Assembly: GCA_016283575.1 (NCBI GenBank)
Contig: JAEEND010000022.1
Coordinates: 124,001-188,000 of the forward strand
DNA: 64,000 bases
Direction of reading: 5' to 3'
From: Lachnospiraceae bacterium
GTDB lineage: Bacteria > Bacillota > Clostridia > Lachnospirales > Lachnospiraceae
Shown here: one piece after another, positions 35,379 to 44,667 of the stretch
How positions within the stretch are numbered: the first letter of the stretch is position 1
How the letters are laid out: each line of letters starts with the position of its first letter
Notes under the pieces: generated by a model
Databases searched by the model: none
Seen by the model: the letters and a program-made list of their open reading frames with translations, nothing else
Told to the model about the DNA's origin: nothing
Made by a program: the position numbers and the translations under genes

Positions 35379-38199
35379 TAAAATAAAAGATTATTTTCTA
35401 AGCTTAATAAAGACAAGAATCATCTTTTTATATCTGATATTCTTTATACTTATGAGTATTCTTGTTGTCCGTATTTTCGATTTGCAGATAATAAAGGGCG
35501 ATGAATATCTTAATTCCTTCCAGCTGCAGATAAAAAAAGAAATATCCTTGGATGCTGCCAGAGGCAAGATTTATGACAGAAACGGCAAGCTTCTTGCATA
35601 CGATCAGCTTGCTTATTCCGTAAAAATAGAAGACGTATTTGAATCAGGCAGTAAAAAGAACGAGAATTTAAACAGGATCATATATAAAACCATCAATATC
35701 ATCGAATCAAATGATGATAAGATATCTACGGATTTTTATATTGATCTTGACGAATATAACAATTATCAGTTCACTGTTTCCGGGACGAAGCTTAAAAGAT
35801 TTAAAGCGGATATTTACGGAAAGCCTTATATTGATGACTTAACATATACTGAGCTTACTTCCTCGGCTGAAGATATGATCGATTATCTTTCCGGTGAAAA
35901 GCGCTACAATGTTCAGATCGAAGGCATTACGAAGGCTGATATTTTAAAGATAGTTTCAATAAGATATGCCTTAAGCTTAAATTCTTATCAAAAATATATT
36001 GCAACCACCATAGCCACCAATGTTTCCGAAAAGACCGTTGCGGTTATTATGGAAAACCAGGATGTGCTTGAAGGTGTTTCCGTTGTGGATGATACCATAA
36101 GAGTTTATCCCACCGGTGTTTATACTTCCCATATCATCGGTTATACAGGTAAGATCTCATCCGATGAGCTTGCTGAATATCAGGCAGAAGATCCTTCTTA
36201 TTCATCCAATGATATCGTAGGTAAAAACGGCATCGAAAAGAGCATGGAATCAGTATTGAAGGGTAAAAAAGGCTCTGAAACCGTTTATGTTGATACCATG
36301 GGTAAGGTTATCTCATCGGCGGATTATGTAAGTGCCGTTGCGGGAAATGACCTATATTTAACAATTGATGCGGATTTACAGGAAGCCGTATATCATATTT
36401 TGGAGCAGAAGCTTGCGGGTATCCTTCTTTCAAAGATCATAAATTCAAAGGTTTATGTTCCGGGACCCCATGCATCAAATTCAGATATCAAGATACCTAT
36501 TTATGATGTCTATTATTCTTTTTTCAATAACCAGGTAATAGATATCAATCATTTAAGCGCCGATGATGCTACCGAAAACGAAAAAGAAATCTATGCTGCA
36601 TTTTTAGGTAAAAAGGAATCGGTTCTTGAATCCTTAAGAAATGAAGTTACGGAAAAGAATACTGATTATAAAAAGCTTAGTACCGAATATCAGAATTATG
36701 AAAATCACATGGAAAAGATCCTACTTGATACGGGAATCCTTAATTCTGATAAGATCAATTACGACGACCCCACTTATAATACATGGGCCGTTGAAGAAAC
36801 TATTTCTTTTGGTGAATATGTAAAATATGCGATTTCCCAAAACTGGGTGGATTCCGAAAAACTGGATCTCAATCAAGCTTATTCGGATTCACAGGAAATA
36901 TATGATGCCATAGTGGAAGAAATCTTTAAAGAGCTTAAAGAAGATATTACCTTTGACAGAATTATATATAGATATGCCATCAAAGAAGATAAAATAAGGC
37001 CCATTACTATCTGCAATACCTTGATCGATCAGGAAGTATTGAATCTTACGGAAGATGAACTTCATACATGGTATTCCGGTAAGCTTTCTCCCTACAGCTT
37101 TATAATTGAGCGTATTGAAAACTTGCAGATAACGCCTGCTCAGCTTGCATTGGAACCCTGTTCCGCATCCTGTGTCATGACGGATGTTCATACCGGTGAT
37201 GTCCTTGCATTGGTATCTTATCCAAGCTATAACAATAATTATCTCGCAAACGGCGCCGATGTAAGTTATTTTAAGAAGATCAATCAGGATCTTTCATCCC
37301 CCATGATCAATTATGCCACTATGCAGAGAACGGCTCCCGGTTCCACATTTAAGATGGTAACAGCAACGGCAGGGTTAATGGAAGGTGTTGTTAATACCAA
37401 TACACTTATTACCTGTACAGGTTCTTTTTCGGAGATCACAGAAACCCATAACTGCTGGATTTATCCCGGTCGTCACGGTTCTTTAAATGTGACCAATGCA
37501 ATAAGAAAATCCTGCAACTATTATTTTTATACCGTAGGATACAAGCTTTCACTTGATGAAAGAAACAATTATAATTCAAGCCTCGGTATTGATGCCTTGT
37601 ATAAATACGCGGATCTTTACGGACTTTCGGAAAAATCCGGTGTAGAAATAGAAGAATATGCTCCCATTGTATCTGACAGTTATTCCGTACCTTCCGCCAT
37701 CGGTCAGGGTACTCACAGTTATACAACAGTGGGGCTTGCCCGCTATGTAACGGCAGTTGCCAACAGCGGAACCGTTTACGATCTTACTCTTTTAAGCAAG
37801 TTAACGGATTCCAACGGCAATCTGATAAAGGAATATGATGCCGAAACAAGAAATGTCATAGATTTGGATAAAAGCTACTGGAATGCGATTCATCAGGGTA
37901 TGAGAGGCGTGTGCCTTGACAAGTCTTACTTTGCATCCTTCCCCATTGAAGTTGCAGGTAAAACCGGTACTGCACAGCAATCAAAAACAAAACCCGACCA
38001 CGGTCTTTTTGTTGCATATGCGCCATATAATAATCCGGATATAGCAGTGGCTGTGCGTATTGCCAACGGTTATTCTTCCGATAATGCCGCAAGAACTACT
38101 CACGATATCCTTACCTGGTATTATGATCTTGAAAGTAATGCCGATGTCGTAACAGGTAAGGCTTCCACCAATATATCCGAAGTAAGATCAGGAGACTAA
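35371..38199 (+). CDS. mrdA: Penicillin-binding protein 2 (elongasome transpeptidase) with large insertion
   Basis: 942 residues, versus roughly 600-720 for most PBP2s. One N-terminal helix (about 14-34), then the PBP dimer domain (ARGKIYDRNGKLLAYD, then the YPTGVYTSHIIGYTG linker). The transpeptidase domain has SxxK at Ser658 (APGSTFKM), SCN near 712, and KTG in AGKTGTAQQ. Between HILEQKLAGIL (about 350) and CSASCVMTDVHTGDVLALV (about 595) lie about 245 extra, charged, helical residues. TTG 35371 is my preferred start; TTG 35338 is possible, and neither has a strong Shine-Dalgarno. Confidence 0.92.
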   Translation: MFDKIKDYFLSLIKTRIIFLYLIFFILMSILVVRIFDLQIIKGDEYLNSFQLQIKKEISLDAARGKIYDRNGKLLAYDQLAYSVKIEDVFESGSKKNENLNRIIYKTINIIESNDDKISTDFYIDLDEYNNYQFTVSGTKLKRFKADIYGKPYIDDLTYTELTSSAEDMIDYLSGEKRYNVQIEGITKADILKIVSIRYALSLNSYQKYIATTIATNVSEKTVAVIMENQDVLEGVSVVDDTIRVYPTGVYTSHIIGYTGKISSDELAEYQAEDPSYSSNDIVGKNGIEKSMESVLKGKKGSETVYVDTMGKVISSADYVSAVAGNDLYLTIDADLQEAVYHILEQKLAGILLSKIINSKVYVPGPHASNSDIKIPIYDVYYSFFNNQVIDINHLSADDATENEKEIYAAFLGKKESVLESLRNEVTEKNTDYKKLSTEYQNYENHMEKILLDTGILNSDKINYDDPTYNTWAVEETISFGEYVKYAISQNWVDSEKLDLNQAYSDSQEIYDAIVEEIFKELKEDITFDRIIYRYAIKEDKIRPITICNTLIDQEVLNLTEDELHTWYSGKLSPYSFIIERIENLQITPAQLALEPCSASCVMTDVHTGDVLALVSYPSYNNNYLANGADVSYFKKINQDLSSPMINYATMQRTAPGSTFKMVTATAGLMEGVVNTNTLITCTGSFSEITETHNCWIYPGRHGSLNVTNAIRKSCNYYFYTVGYKLSLDERNNYNSSLGIDALYKYADLYGLSEKSGVEIEEYAPIVSDSYSVPSAIGQGTHSYTTVGLARYVTAVANSGTVYDLTLLSKLTDSNGNLIKEYDAETRNVIDLDKSYWNAIHQGMRGVCLDKSYFASFPIEVAGKTGTAQQSKTKPDHGLFVAYAPYNNPDIAVAVRIANGYSSDNAARTTHDILTWYYDLESNADVVTGKASTNISEVRSGD

Positions 38200-38202
38200 T
38201 CA

Positions 38203-38901
38203 ATGAATTCAAATGTTTATATCAAAAGCTATTCCAACGGATTGAAGGTTCAATTGTCAGATTCATGTTCTTTTAACGAACTCGTATCGGAAATTGAAGA
38301 TAAATTCGCCGAGTCAAAGAATTTCTTCAAGGGAAGCAAGATTGCCGTTTCCTTTGAGGGAAGAGCGCTTTCTTTTGAAGAAGAGAAAAAGATCATAAAA
38401 ATAATGGAACAGGCTTCGGAAATGACTGTTCTTTATGTCATCGGAAAGGATGAAGAAACCGCTTTAAATTATGCAAAGGTAGTTGACCGTGGCATAAATA
38501 TCAAGACTTCATCCCCTGATAAGACCTTCGGGAATTTATATGTCGGAACTTTAAGAGCCGGAGAGCGTTATGAAACCGATGAAGGAGTAGTGGTTTTGGG
38601 CGATGTAGAACCCGGTGCAACTTTAATAGCTGCCGGAAATATCGTAGTACTTGGCGGGATCTATGGATCCGTCCAGATCAAAAACTACGAAAATCTTGAA
38701 AATTATTTCATCGCGGCAAGCGACATTTCCTGTGAAAAAATCAAGATCGGTGATTTCAGATATCATAGTAAAGAAAAAGGAAAGTGGCTTATCCGCCCCA
38801 AGATGAACCCGAAGATCGCCTATTATAACGGCAATCAGATATATCTTGAGAATATATCAAAAGAAACACTTACTTTTCTTTCCGGAAGAATGAGCAAATA
38901 A
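38203..38901 (+). CDS. minC: Septum site-determining protein MinC
   Basis: 232 residues. An N-terminal FtsZ-inhibiting domain (about 1-95) is followed by the right-handed beta-helix domain with the GDVEPGATLIAAGNIVVLGGIYGSV repeat pattern (about 128-152). MinC blocks FtsZ polymerisation away from midcell and normally needs MinD for membrane recruitment. minD and minE usually follow it in Clostridia, but rodA starts 1 base after its stop. Confidence 0.9.
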   Translation: MNSNVYIKSYSNGLKVQLSDSCSFNELVSEIEDKFAESKNFFKGSKIAVSFEGRALSFEEEKKIIKIMEQASEMTVLYVIGKDEETALNYAKVVDRGINIKTSSPDKTFGNLYVGTLRAGERYETDEGVVVLGDVEPGATLIAAGNIVVLGGIYGSVQIKNYENLENYFIAASDISCEKIKIGDFRYHSKEKGKWLIRPKMNPKIAYYNGNQIYLENISKETLTFLSGRMSK

Positions 38902-38902
38902 A

Positions 38903-40030
38903 ATGTTTAGAAATCTGTCTATTAAGAATTATGATTTTAAATTAATAGTATATGTTGTAACGCTGAACATAATCGGTATTCTTGCCGTCGGCTCTGCCAA
39001 TGCATCAATGCAGATGCGTCAGATCGAAGGTGCAATAATGGGTTTTTTCCTTATGGTTGTTGTATCGCTTTTTGACTATAAGGTTATATTGAAATTTTAC
39101 TGGTTATGGTATGGAATTAATGCAGCTTTGCTTTTGGCTGTTTTACTTGCAGGCGAAACCACCAACAATGCAACCCGATGGTTTGAAATAGCCGGTATCA
39201 GATTTCAGCCCTCCGAGACGGCAAAGATTTTATTGATTATTTTTTTCGCACAGTTTATTATGAAATATAGAGATAAGATTAACACCGTGCAATTTATAAT
39301 CAGTTATTTTGTGGTGGCAATGTTACCTCTGTATCTGATCTTCAGTCAGCCCGATCTGTCTACAACTTTGGTTGTTTTCGTAGTTATTCTGACCCTTCTT
39401 TTTTTGGCCGGTCTCGACTACAGAGTTATAATCGGTGCTTTGCTAGTGGTTATTCCATCAAGTATTATTTTTATAAGCATAATCCTTAAAGAAGGTCAGA
39501 CCTTATTAAACGGATATCAGAGAAAAAGAATTTTATCTTTCTTTTATCCTGAAAAATTCGTTGATGATGCTTATCAGCAGATAAATTCCGTTATTGCCAT
39601 CGGTTCCGGCAGATTAACAGGAAAAGGCCTTAATAATAACATCATAAGCTCACTTAAAAACGGTAAATTCATTATTATGCCGGATACGGACTTTATATTT
39701 GCCGTAATAGGAGAGGAGCTTGGTTTTATCGGATCTCTTGCCGTTATTCTGTTACTTTTCTTAATATGCTTTGAGTGCTTTTCCATTGCAAGACGCGCTC
39801 AGGATAAAGCGGGACTTTGCATTGCTGCAGGAATCGGCACATTAATAGGGATTCAGTCCTTCTTCAATATCGGAGTAGCAACGTTTATTTTGCCTAATAC
39901 CGGCTTACCTCTTCCTTTCGTAAGCTATGGTCTTACATCACTTGTAAGTTCATACATAGGTATAGGCTTTGCGTTAAATGTCGGATTCCGTTCCGGCAAA
40001 AAAAGGGAGTTACGAGACACTGTTATTTAA
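38903..40030 (+). CDS. rodA: SEDS peptidoglycan glycosyltransferase RodA
   Basis: 375 residues, about ten transmembrane helices. SEDS signatures are visible: TTNNATRWFEIAGIRFQPSE (about 85-104), the catalytic-region Asp in FSQPDLSTTLV, YQQINSVIAIGSG, and the C-terminal LPLPFVSYGLTSL. It polymerises glycan strands with PBP2, encoded two genes upstream. It ends 12 bases before the mgsA ATG. Confidence 0.95.
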   Translation: MFRNLSIKNYDFKLIVYVVTLNIIGILAVGSANASMQMRQIEGAIMGFFLMVVVSLFDYKVILKFYWLWYGINAALLLAVLLAGETTNNATRWFEIAGIRFQPSETAKILLIIFFAQFIMKYRDKINTVQFIISYFVVAMLPLYLIFSQPDLSTTLVVFVVILTLLFLAGLDYRVIIGALLVVIPSSIIFISIILKEGQTLLNGYQRKRILSFFYPEKFVDDAYQQINSVIAIGSGRLTGKGLNNNIISSLKNGKFIIMPDTDFIFAVIGEELGFIGSLAVILLLFLICFECFSIARRAQDKAGLCIAAGIGTLIGIQSFFNIGVATFILPNTGLPLPFVSYGLTSLVSSYIGIGFALNVGFRSGKKRELRDTVI

Positions 40031-40042
40031 TTGGAGGGTTTA

Positions 40043-40438
40043 ATGAATATTGCTTTAATTGCGCATGATGCCAAGAAAAAACTCATGCAGAATTTTTGTA
40101 TTGCCTATCGGGGCATTTTAAGTAAGAATGAGCTTTATGCAACCGGTACCACCGGCAGACTTATAGAAGAAGTAACAAATCTTTCTATTCACAAATATCT
40201 CGCAGGCCACTTAGGCGGTGAACAGCAGATAGGTGCACAGATCGAGCATAATCAGATCGACCTTGTTATTTTCTTAAGAGATCCTCTTACACAGAAAACC
40301 CACGAGCCTGATGTAAGTAATGTTATGAGATTGTGTGATATGCATAACATTCCTCTTGCCACCAATCTTGCCAGCGCAGAATTATTGATTAAATCTCTTG
40401 ATCGAGGAGACCTTGAGTGGCGTGAAATGTATAAATAA
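40043..40438 (+). CDS. mgsA: Methylglyoxal synthase with Glu at the catalytic Asp position
   Basis: 131 residues. It converts dihydroxyacetone phosphate to methylglyoxal and phosphate. AHD at 7-9, [20 protein letters not shown] (His87, Asp90) and NIPLATN match the family. The segment that in E. coli reads GGDQQ, with catalytic Asp71, reads GGEQQ here with Glu60. All other active-site residues I can align (His8, Asp9, His87, Asp90) are kept. ATG 40043 is preceded by GGAGGG. Presence behind rodA is a conserved Clostridia arrangement. Confidence 0.9.
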   Translation: MNIALIAHDAKKKLMQNFCIAYRGILSKNELYATGTTGRLIEEVTNLSIHKYLAGHLGGEQQIGAQIEHNQIDLVIFLRDPLTQKTHEPDVSNVMRLCDMHNIPLATNLASAELLIKSLDRGDLEWREMYK

Positions 40439-41402
40439 AAAACTTTTGATTTCATTATCATGTATATTAATGGCATCTTTATATACCGCATGCGGAAATG
40501 CGGCTATACGGATGCCTTTTTCTGATTTCAATAAAAGCCATGAAGATACTTTTAATATAAGTTCCTATGAAGAGCTTATGGCTGAAGCCTTCGCAGAAAA
40601 TATAGCCGTTGAAAAAGAAGATGTGCTTGATATTTTCAGTCTTGAAGATTCCTCAGCCGGCATTCTTGTCGATGTTAAAAATAAAGATATACTCTATCAG
40701 CAGAATGCTTTTAAAACAATGTATCCCGCAAGTCTTACCAAAATCATGACAGCCCTTCTGGTTCTTGAAAATTCCAATCTTGATGATACGGTGACCTGCA
40801 CATCCGCTGTTAAAAATATCGCTTTTAATGATGCTGTTTTATTGAATCTTAATCCCGGTGATACCATGACAGTGGATCAGGCGCTTCATTTAATGCTTAT
40901 TAATTCATACAATGATGTAGCCATTGCATTGGCATGTCATGTATCCGGAACCGAAGAAGCATTTAACGATCTTATGAATAAAAGAGCATTGGAACTCGGA
41001 GCTACGCATACCCATTTTAATAATTCTCACGGCTTACCGGATGAAGAACATGTAACCTGTGTTCATGATCTATATTTAATTTTCAATGAGCTTATTAAAT
41101 ATGATAAATTCAAGGAGATCATTCAATTACATGATTATTCCACCGTATATCATGACAATAACGGTAATGATATAAATGCAACCGCAAATACGACCAATGC
41201 CTTTTTCAGAGGAATCTACGATAAGCCGGAAAACGTTACGATACTTGGCGGAAAGACGGGTACTACAACGGATGCGGGATTCTGCCTTATGCTTCTTAGT
41301 CAGGATAAGTATGGCAATTCATATATTTCCGTAATCTTAAATGAAGATTCAAGAGATTCTTTGTATGGGAAAATGTCGGAACTCCTCGGAGAGCTTAAAT
41401 AA
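40413..41402 (+). CDS. D-alanyl-D-alanine carboxypeptidase (peptidase S11)
   Basis: 329 residues from TTG 40413 (GAGG five bases upstream; GTG 40422 is the alternative). The N-terminus is hydrophobic and ends YTACGN, a lipobox-like site with an atypical Tyr at -3, so a lipoprotein anchor is likely but not certain. Serine PBP motifs: SLTK (about 101-104), SYN, and KTGTTTDAG. The family trims the terminal D-Ala of peptidoglycan stem peptides. The start lies inside the mgsA 3' end, so expression is probably coupled to the shape operon. Confidence 0.88.
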   Translation: MSGVKCINKKLLISLSCILMASLYTACGNAAIRMPFSDFNKSHEDTFNISSYEELMAEAFAENIAVEKEDVLDIFSLEDSSAGILVDVKNKDILYQQNAFKTMYPASLTKIMTALLVLENSNLDDTVTCTSAVKNIAFNDAVLLNLNPGDTMTVDQALHLMLINSYNDVAIALACHVSGTEEAFNDLMNKRALELGATHTHFNNSHGLPDEEHVTCVHDLYLIFNELIKYDKFKEIIQLHDYSTVYHDNNGNDINATANTTNAFFRGIYDKPENVTILGGKTGTTTDAGFCLMLLSQDKYGNSYISVILNEDSRDSLYGKMSELLGELK

Positions 41403-41450
41403 AGAGGCAATTTAACCAACTTTTTCAGGCCAAGTTAAGATAATTAAGAG

Positions 41451-41479
41451 TTGTTTTTTACATGTCACTATCTTATAAT
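41451..41479 (+). promoter_or_regulatory. Sigma-A promoter upstream of the P-loop protein
   Basis: TTGTTT (41451-41456), 17-base spacer, TATAAT (41474-41479). It lies in the 120-base gap after the carboxypeptidase gene and gives a leader of about 37 bases with GGAGGG before the ATG. Confidence 0.65.
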
Positions 41480-41522
41480 AATTCTATAAGACGCAAGTCA
41501 ATAAATGACGGAGGGTTACATC

Positions 41523-41939
41523 ATGGTACAATTAATCATTGGAGAAAAGGGTAAGGGTAAGACCAAGCACCTTCTTGAAAAAGTTAATAGCGAGATTCAG
41601 AAGATATCGGGTAACATCGTTTATTTGGACAAGAGCACCAAGCATATGTATGAACTTAACAATAAGGTGCGTCTCATCGATGTATCCGATTATTTTATTG
41701 ATAATTACAGTGAATTTATAGGCTTTATCTTAGGTATTCTTTCACAGGATCATGATCTTGAACAGATGTATATTGATTCCTTCCTCATTGTTTCAAAATG
41801 TGACAAAGATTTTGAATATTGTATCGATAAATTAGAGAAAGTCAGTGAAGCATTTAAGACAGATTTCATTATCTGCGCTTCTGTTACAGAAGACGACATT
41901 TCAGCCGAGACTAAGAAAAAAGTTATTTTATCCTTATAA
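41523..41939 (+). CDS. Small P-loop protein, function unknown
   Basis: 138 residues. A Walker A-like motif (GEKGKGKTKHLLE) lies right at the N-terminus (residues 7-19). No clear Walker B is present; the nearest hydrophobic strand with an acidic residue is MYIDSFLIVSKCDKDF at about 79-94. ATG 41523 has GGAGGG 7 bases upstream; the extended frame from 41505 does not. It has its own promoter and a terminator directly after it, so it is a single-gene unit. The nucleotide-binding assignment is motif-based only. Confidence 0.65.
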   Translation: MVQLIIGEKGKGKTKHLLEKVNSEIQKISGNIVYLDKSTKHMYELNNKVRLIDVSDYFIDNYSEFIGFILGILSQDHDLEQMYIDSFLIVSKCDKDFEYCIDKLEKVSEAFKTDFIICASVTEDDISAETKKKVILSL

Positions 41940-41956
41940 AAACAATTAAGAATACA

Positions 41957-41984
41957 GACCTCGGTTCATTACCGGGGTCTTTTC
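41957..41984 (+). terminator. Rho-independent terminator of the P-loop gene
   Basis: GACCTCGG and CCGGGGTC pair (one G-T) around the loop TTCATTA, followed by TTTTCTC. It starts 18 bases after the stop. Confidence 0.75.
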
Positions 41985-42002
41985 TCGATTTTTGGAGTAA
42001 AC

Positions 42003-43412
42003 ATGCCATCTTCCAATAACGTTTTACGTTTTAAGCAAAAGAAAAACTTTAATATAGGTATCGCGATCTTTCTTGTAATCCTTATATATATAATCATTTG
42101 TATTTTTCTCGGATTAAAGGAAAAACCCACTACCGGATATCAGGTTAAATACGGTTCACTTTCTCAGAATAAGACATATTCAGGTATTGCATTAAGAAAA
42201 GAAGTGACAGTAAACAGCGAAACTTCCGGATATGTAAACTATTTTATCGCAGAAGGTGAGAGAGCTGCATATAACAATCTTATCTATTGCATCGATCAAA
42301 GCGGTAAATTTTCCGATTTACTGGGTGAAGATCCTGCCAAAGATACAACTCTTGAAAAGGGTGAATTAAATTCCCTAAAGCAGGAGATCAAGCTTTTTTC
42401 CAAAACCTTTGATAAAGAGAATTTCCCGGAAGCATATTTCTTTAATAAAAAAATAGATGGCGAGATATTAACTCTATCAAACAAACGAATCCTCGATAGT
42501 GTTAATTCGGTCAATGAAATAAGCACTACCGATGTGATCGATTATTCCTATTCAAAGGATCCCGGAATTGTCCTTTATTATCAGGACGGATTCGAGAATA
42601 AAACCGCAGCCGATTTAAATACCCTAGATTTTGACAGAGATTCTTACAAGAAAACCGCACTATATAATGATGAGCTTGTTGAAGCCGGTTCTTTTGTATA
42701 TAAGTATGTATTTGATGAAAACTGGTCCATTGCAATTCTTGTCAAGAATGAAGATGTACCTGAGATCACTGCCAATGAATATGTGGAAGTCAAATTTCTC
42801 GAGCCAAAGACCACTTCATGGGGAAGGGTAAGTATCGCAAATACATTTGAAGAATATTCCGTTATAGAACTTAGCTTTACAAATTCCATGGTTTCTTTTG
42901 CAAAAGACAGATTTATAGATATAGAGCTTTTACTTGAAAATGAATCGGGATTAAAGGTTCCTAAGTCAAGCCTTGTGGAAAAGGACTTTTATCTTATTGA
43001 CAAGGAGTTTGTATCAAAGGGCGGAAATTCCAACAATCTCGGTGTAAACAGAAAAGAATCCGACGGTGTAAATGAAACCGTAAAATTCGTTGAAATAGAA
43101 ATTTATGGCGAAGCCGAAGGATATTATTATGTAGATAAAAGCGCATTACCTGCGGGAAGCGTTTTAATAAAATCAAATGCCCCCATCGGAAGTACCGATG
43201 ATAATACTTTTATAGTACGTGATGATTTTCATGGCACTTTAACAGGTGTATATAATATAAATAAAGGATATGCCGATTTCAAAGAAGTATTTGTATTATA
43301 TGAAAATGAAGAATACTGTATCGTAAAAGCCAATGATCAATATGGCTTAAATGCCTATGATTATATAGCCTTAGAAGCAGGCAAAATATCAGATAAAGAT
43401 TTTGTATATTAG
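42003..43412 (+). CDS. HlyD-like membrane-anchored adaptor protein
   Basis: 469 residues. A basic N-terminus precedes one transmembrane helix (about 17-38). The exterior part starts with a barrel/lipoyl-like segment (GYQVKYGSLSQNKTYSGIALRKE, SETSGYVNYFIAEGERA), a short helical region and a long beta-rich C-terminus. This is the build of HlyD/efflux adaptors, but no ABC or RND partner is encoded nearby. It begins just behind the terminator of the preceding gene and runs into yggS-sepF with an 8-base gap, so a cell-division or envelope role is possible. Confidence 0.65.
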   Translation: MPSSNNVLRFKQKKNFNIGIAIFLVILIYIIICIFLGLKEKPTTGYQVKYGSLSQNKTYSGIALRKEVTVNSETSGYVNYFIAEGERAAYNNLIYCIDQSGKFSDLLGEDPAKDTTLEKGELNSLKQEIKLFSKTFDKENFPEAYFFNKKIDGEILTLSNKRILDSVNSVNEISTTDVIDYSYSKDPGIVLYYQDGFENKTAADLNTLDFDRDSYKKTALYNDELVEAGSFVYKYVFDENWSIAILVKNEDVPEITANEYVEVKFLEPKTTSWGRVSIANTFEEYSVIELSFTNSMVSFAKDRFIDIELLLENESGLKVPKSSLVEKDFYLIDKEFVSKGGNSNNLGVNRKESDGVNETVKFVEIEIYGEAEGYYYVDKSALPAGSVLIKSNAPIGSTDDNTFIVRDDFHGTLTGVYNINKGYADFKEVFVLYENEEYCIVKANDQYGLNAYDYIALEAGKISDKDFVY

Positions 43413-43420
43413 GAGAAACT

Positions 43421-44116
43421 ATGCAGGATTCAATTAAAGAAAACATTAAAAATGTTAAATTAAAGCTTGATGAAGCTGCGAAAAAAAGTCCCTACGGTAA
43501 TAACCCCACATTAATTGCCGTAAGCAAGACAAAGCCCGTTTCCATGTTAATGGAAGCCTATGAAACCGGAATAAGGGATTTTGGCGAAAATCATGTTCAG
43601 GAAATACTGGAAAAATATGAAGTTTGTCCCAATGATATCCGTTTTCATATGATAGGGCATCTGCAGAAGAATAAAGTTAAATATATTGTTGATAAAGTAT
43701 TTTTAATCCACAGCGTTGATTCCCTCGCATTGGCTGAGGTCATTGAAAAGGAATCCATAAAAAAGAATGTTGAAAGCAATGTTTTGATAGAAGTAAACGT
43801 AGCCAGGGAAGAATCAAAATTCGGTATTTTTAAAGAGGATACTCTTGCTTTGATAAAAGAAATCGCTAAGCTTCCTCATGTGCATATAAAGGGCTTAATG
43901 ACCATAGCTCCCTATGTTACGAATCCCGAGGATAACAGGCGATATTTTGAAGAACTTAAAGCCTTATCCATTGACATAGGAAATCAAAACATTGATAATG
44001 TTTGTATGGATGTTTTGTCCATGGGAATGACCGGTGACTACGAAGTTGCGGCTTCCTGCGGAGCCACCTATGTTCGTGTAGGTACAGGCATTTTTGGCGA
44101 AAGAAATTATAATTAA
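43421..44116 (+). CDS. yggS: PLP homeostasis protein (YggS/PLPBP family)
   Basis: 231 residues. The PLP Lys lies in IAVSKTKP (about residue 35). Other landmarks: FGENHVQEILEKYE, HMIGHLQKNK, SVDSLALAEV, EVNVAREESKFG, LSMGMTGDYEVA and RVGTGIFGER at the C-terminus. The protein binds PLP without catalysis and helps balance B6 and amino acid pools. Adjacent to sepF, as in other Firmicutes. Confidence 0.94.
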   Translation: MQDSIKENIKNVKLKLDEAAKKSPYGNNPTLIAVSKTKPVSMLMEAYETGIRDFGENHVQEILEKYEVCPNDIRFHMIGHLQKNKVKYIVDKVFLIHSVDSLALAEVIEKESIKKNVESNVLIEVNVAREESKFGIFKEDTLALIKEIAKLPHVHIKGLMTIAPYVTNPEDNRRYFEELKALSIDIGNQNIDNVCMDVLSMGMTGDYEVAASCGATYVRVGTGIFGERNYN

Positions 44117-44138
44117 TAATAGATTGGAGAATTTTTTC

Positions 44139-44603
44139 ATGGGAGTAATGGATAAGTTTTTAAATGTCATGAAATTCGGTGACGAAGATGAATCCGAATA
44201 CTATGACGAGGAAGAATATGTAGAAGAGACACCTAAAAAAACAGTTGAACCTTCTTTGGAAGAAAAAGTGATCAAACCTTCAGAACCCAAGAAGGCTGCA
44301 TCACCCAAAAGGAGGACAGTAACAATGAATGAATCCAGTGTTTGTGTGTTTAAACCCCAGTCCTTTGAAGAAGCTAAGGAAATTGCGGAAACTTTACTTT
44401 CCAACAATACAGTAATCCTTAATTTCGAAGGCGTTGATCTTCAGATCTCACAGAGAGTTCTTGATATTGTTACAGGTACCTGCATCGCAATCGGCGGAAA
44501 CCTTCAGAAGTTATCTAACTACATGTTCATGGCCACTCCGGCAAGCGTTGATGTTTCGGGTGAATTTCAGGACACCCTTACCGGAGCATTTGAGAATTTC
44601 TAA
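44139..44603 (+). CDS. sepF: Cell division protein SepF
   Basis: 154 residues. An N-terminal amphipathic membrane-targeting helix (MGVMDKFLNVMKFG) leads into an acidic, Lys/Pro-containing linker (about 15-62), then the SepF core (about 66-154, FEEAKEIAETLLSNNTVILNFEGVD). SepF tethers FtsZ to the membrane and aligns protofilaments. ATG 44139 has GGAG upstream; the longer frame from 44094 lies within yggS. A strong terminator follows. Confidence 0.93.
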   Translation: MGVMDKFLNVMKFGDEDESEYYDEEEYVEETPKKTVEPSLEEKVIKPSEPKKAASPKRRTVTMNESSVCVFKPQSFEEAKEIAETLLSNNTVILNFEGVDLQISQRVLDIVTGTCIAIGGNLQKLSNYMFMATPASVDVSGEFQDTLTGAFENF

Positions 44604-44604
44604 T

Positions 44605-44640
44605 ACTTAAATCCTGTCAGCTTTGACAGGATTTTTAAGT
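44605..44640 (+). terminator. Rho-independent terminator after sepF
   Basis: AAATCCTGTCA (44609-44619) pairs perfectly with TGACAGGATTT (44624-44634); the outer ACTTAA/TTAAGT can extend the stem. A short T-run follows. It lies between the sepF stop and aroB. Confidence 0.85.
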
Positions 44641-44667
44641 TTAATAAAAACTACAACGGAGATACCG

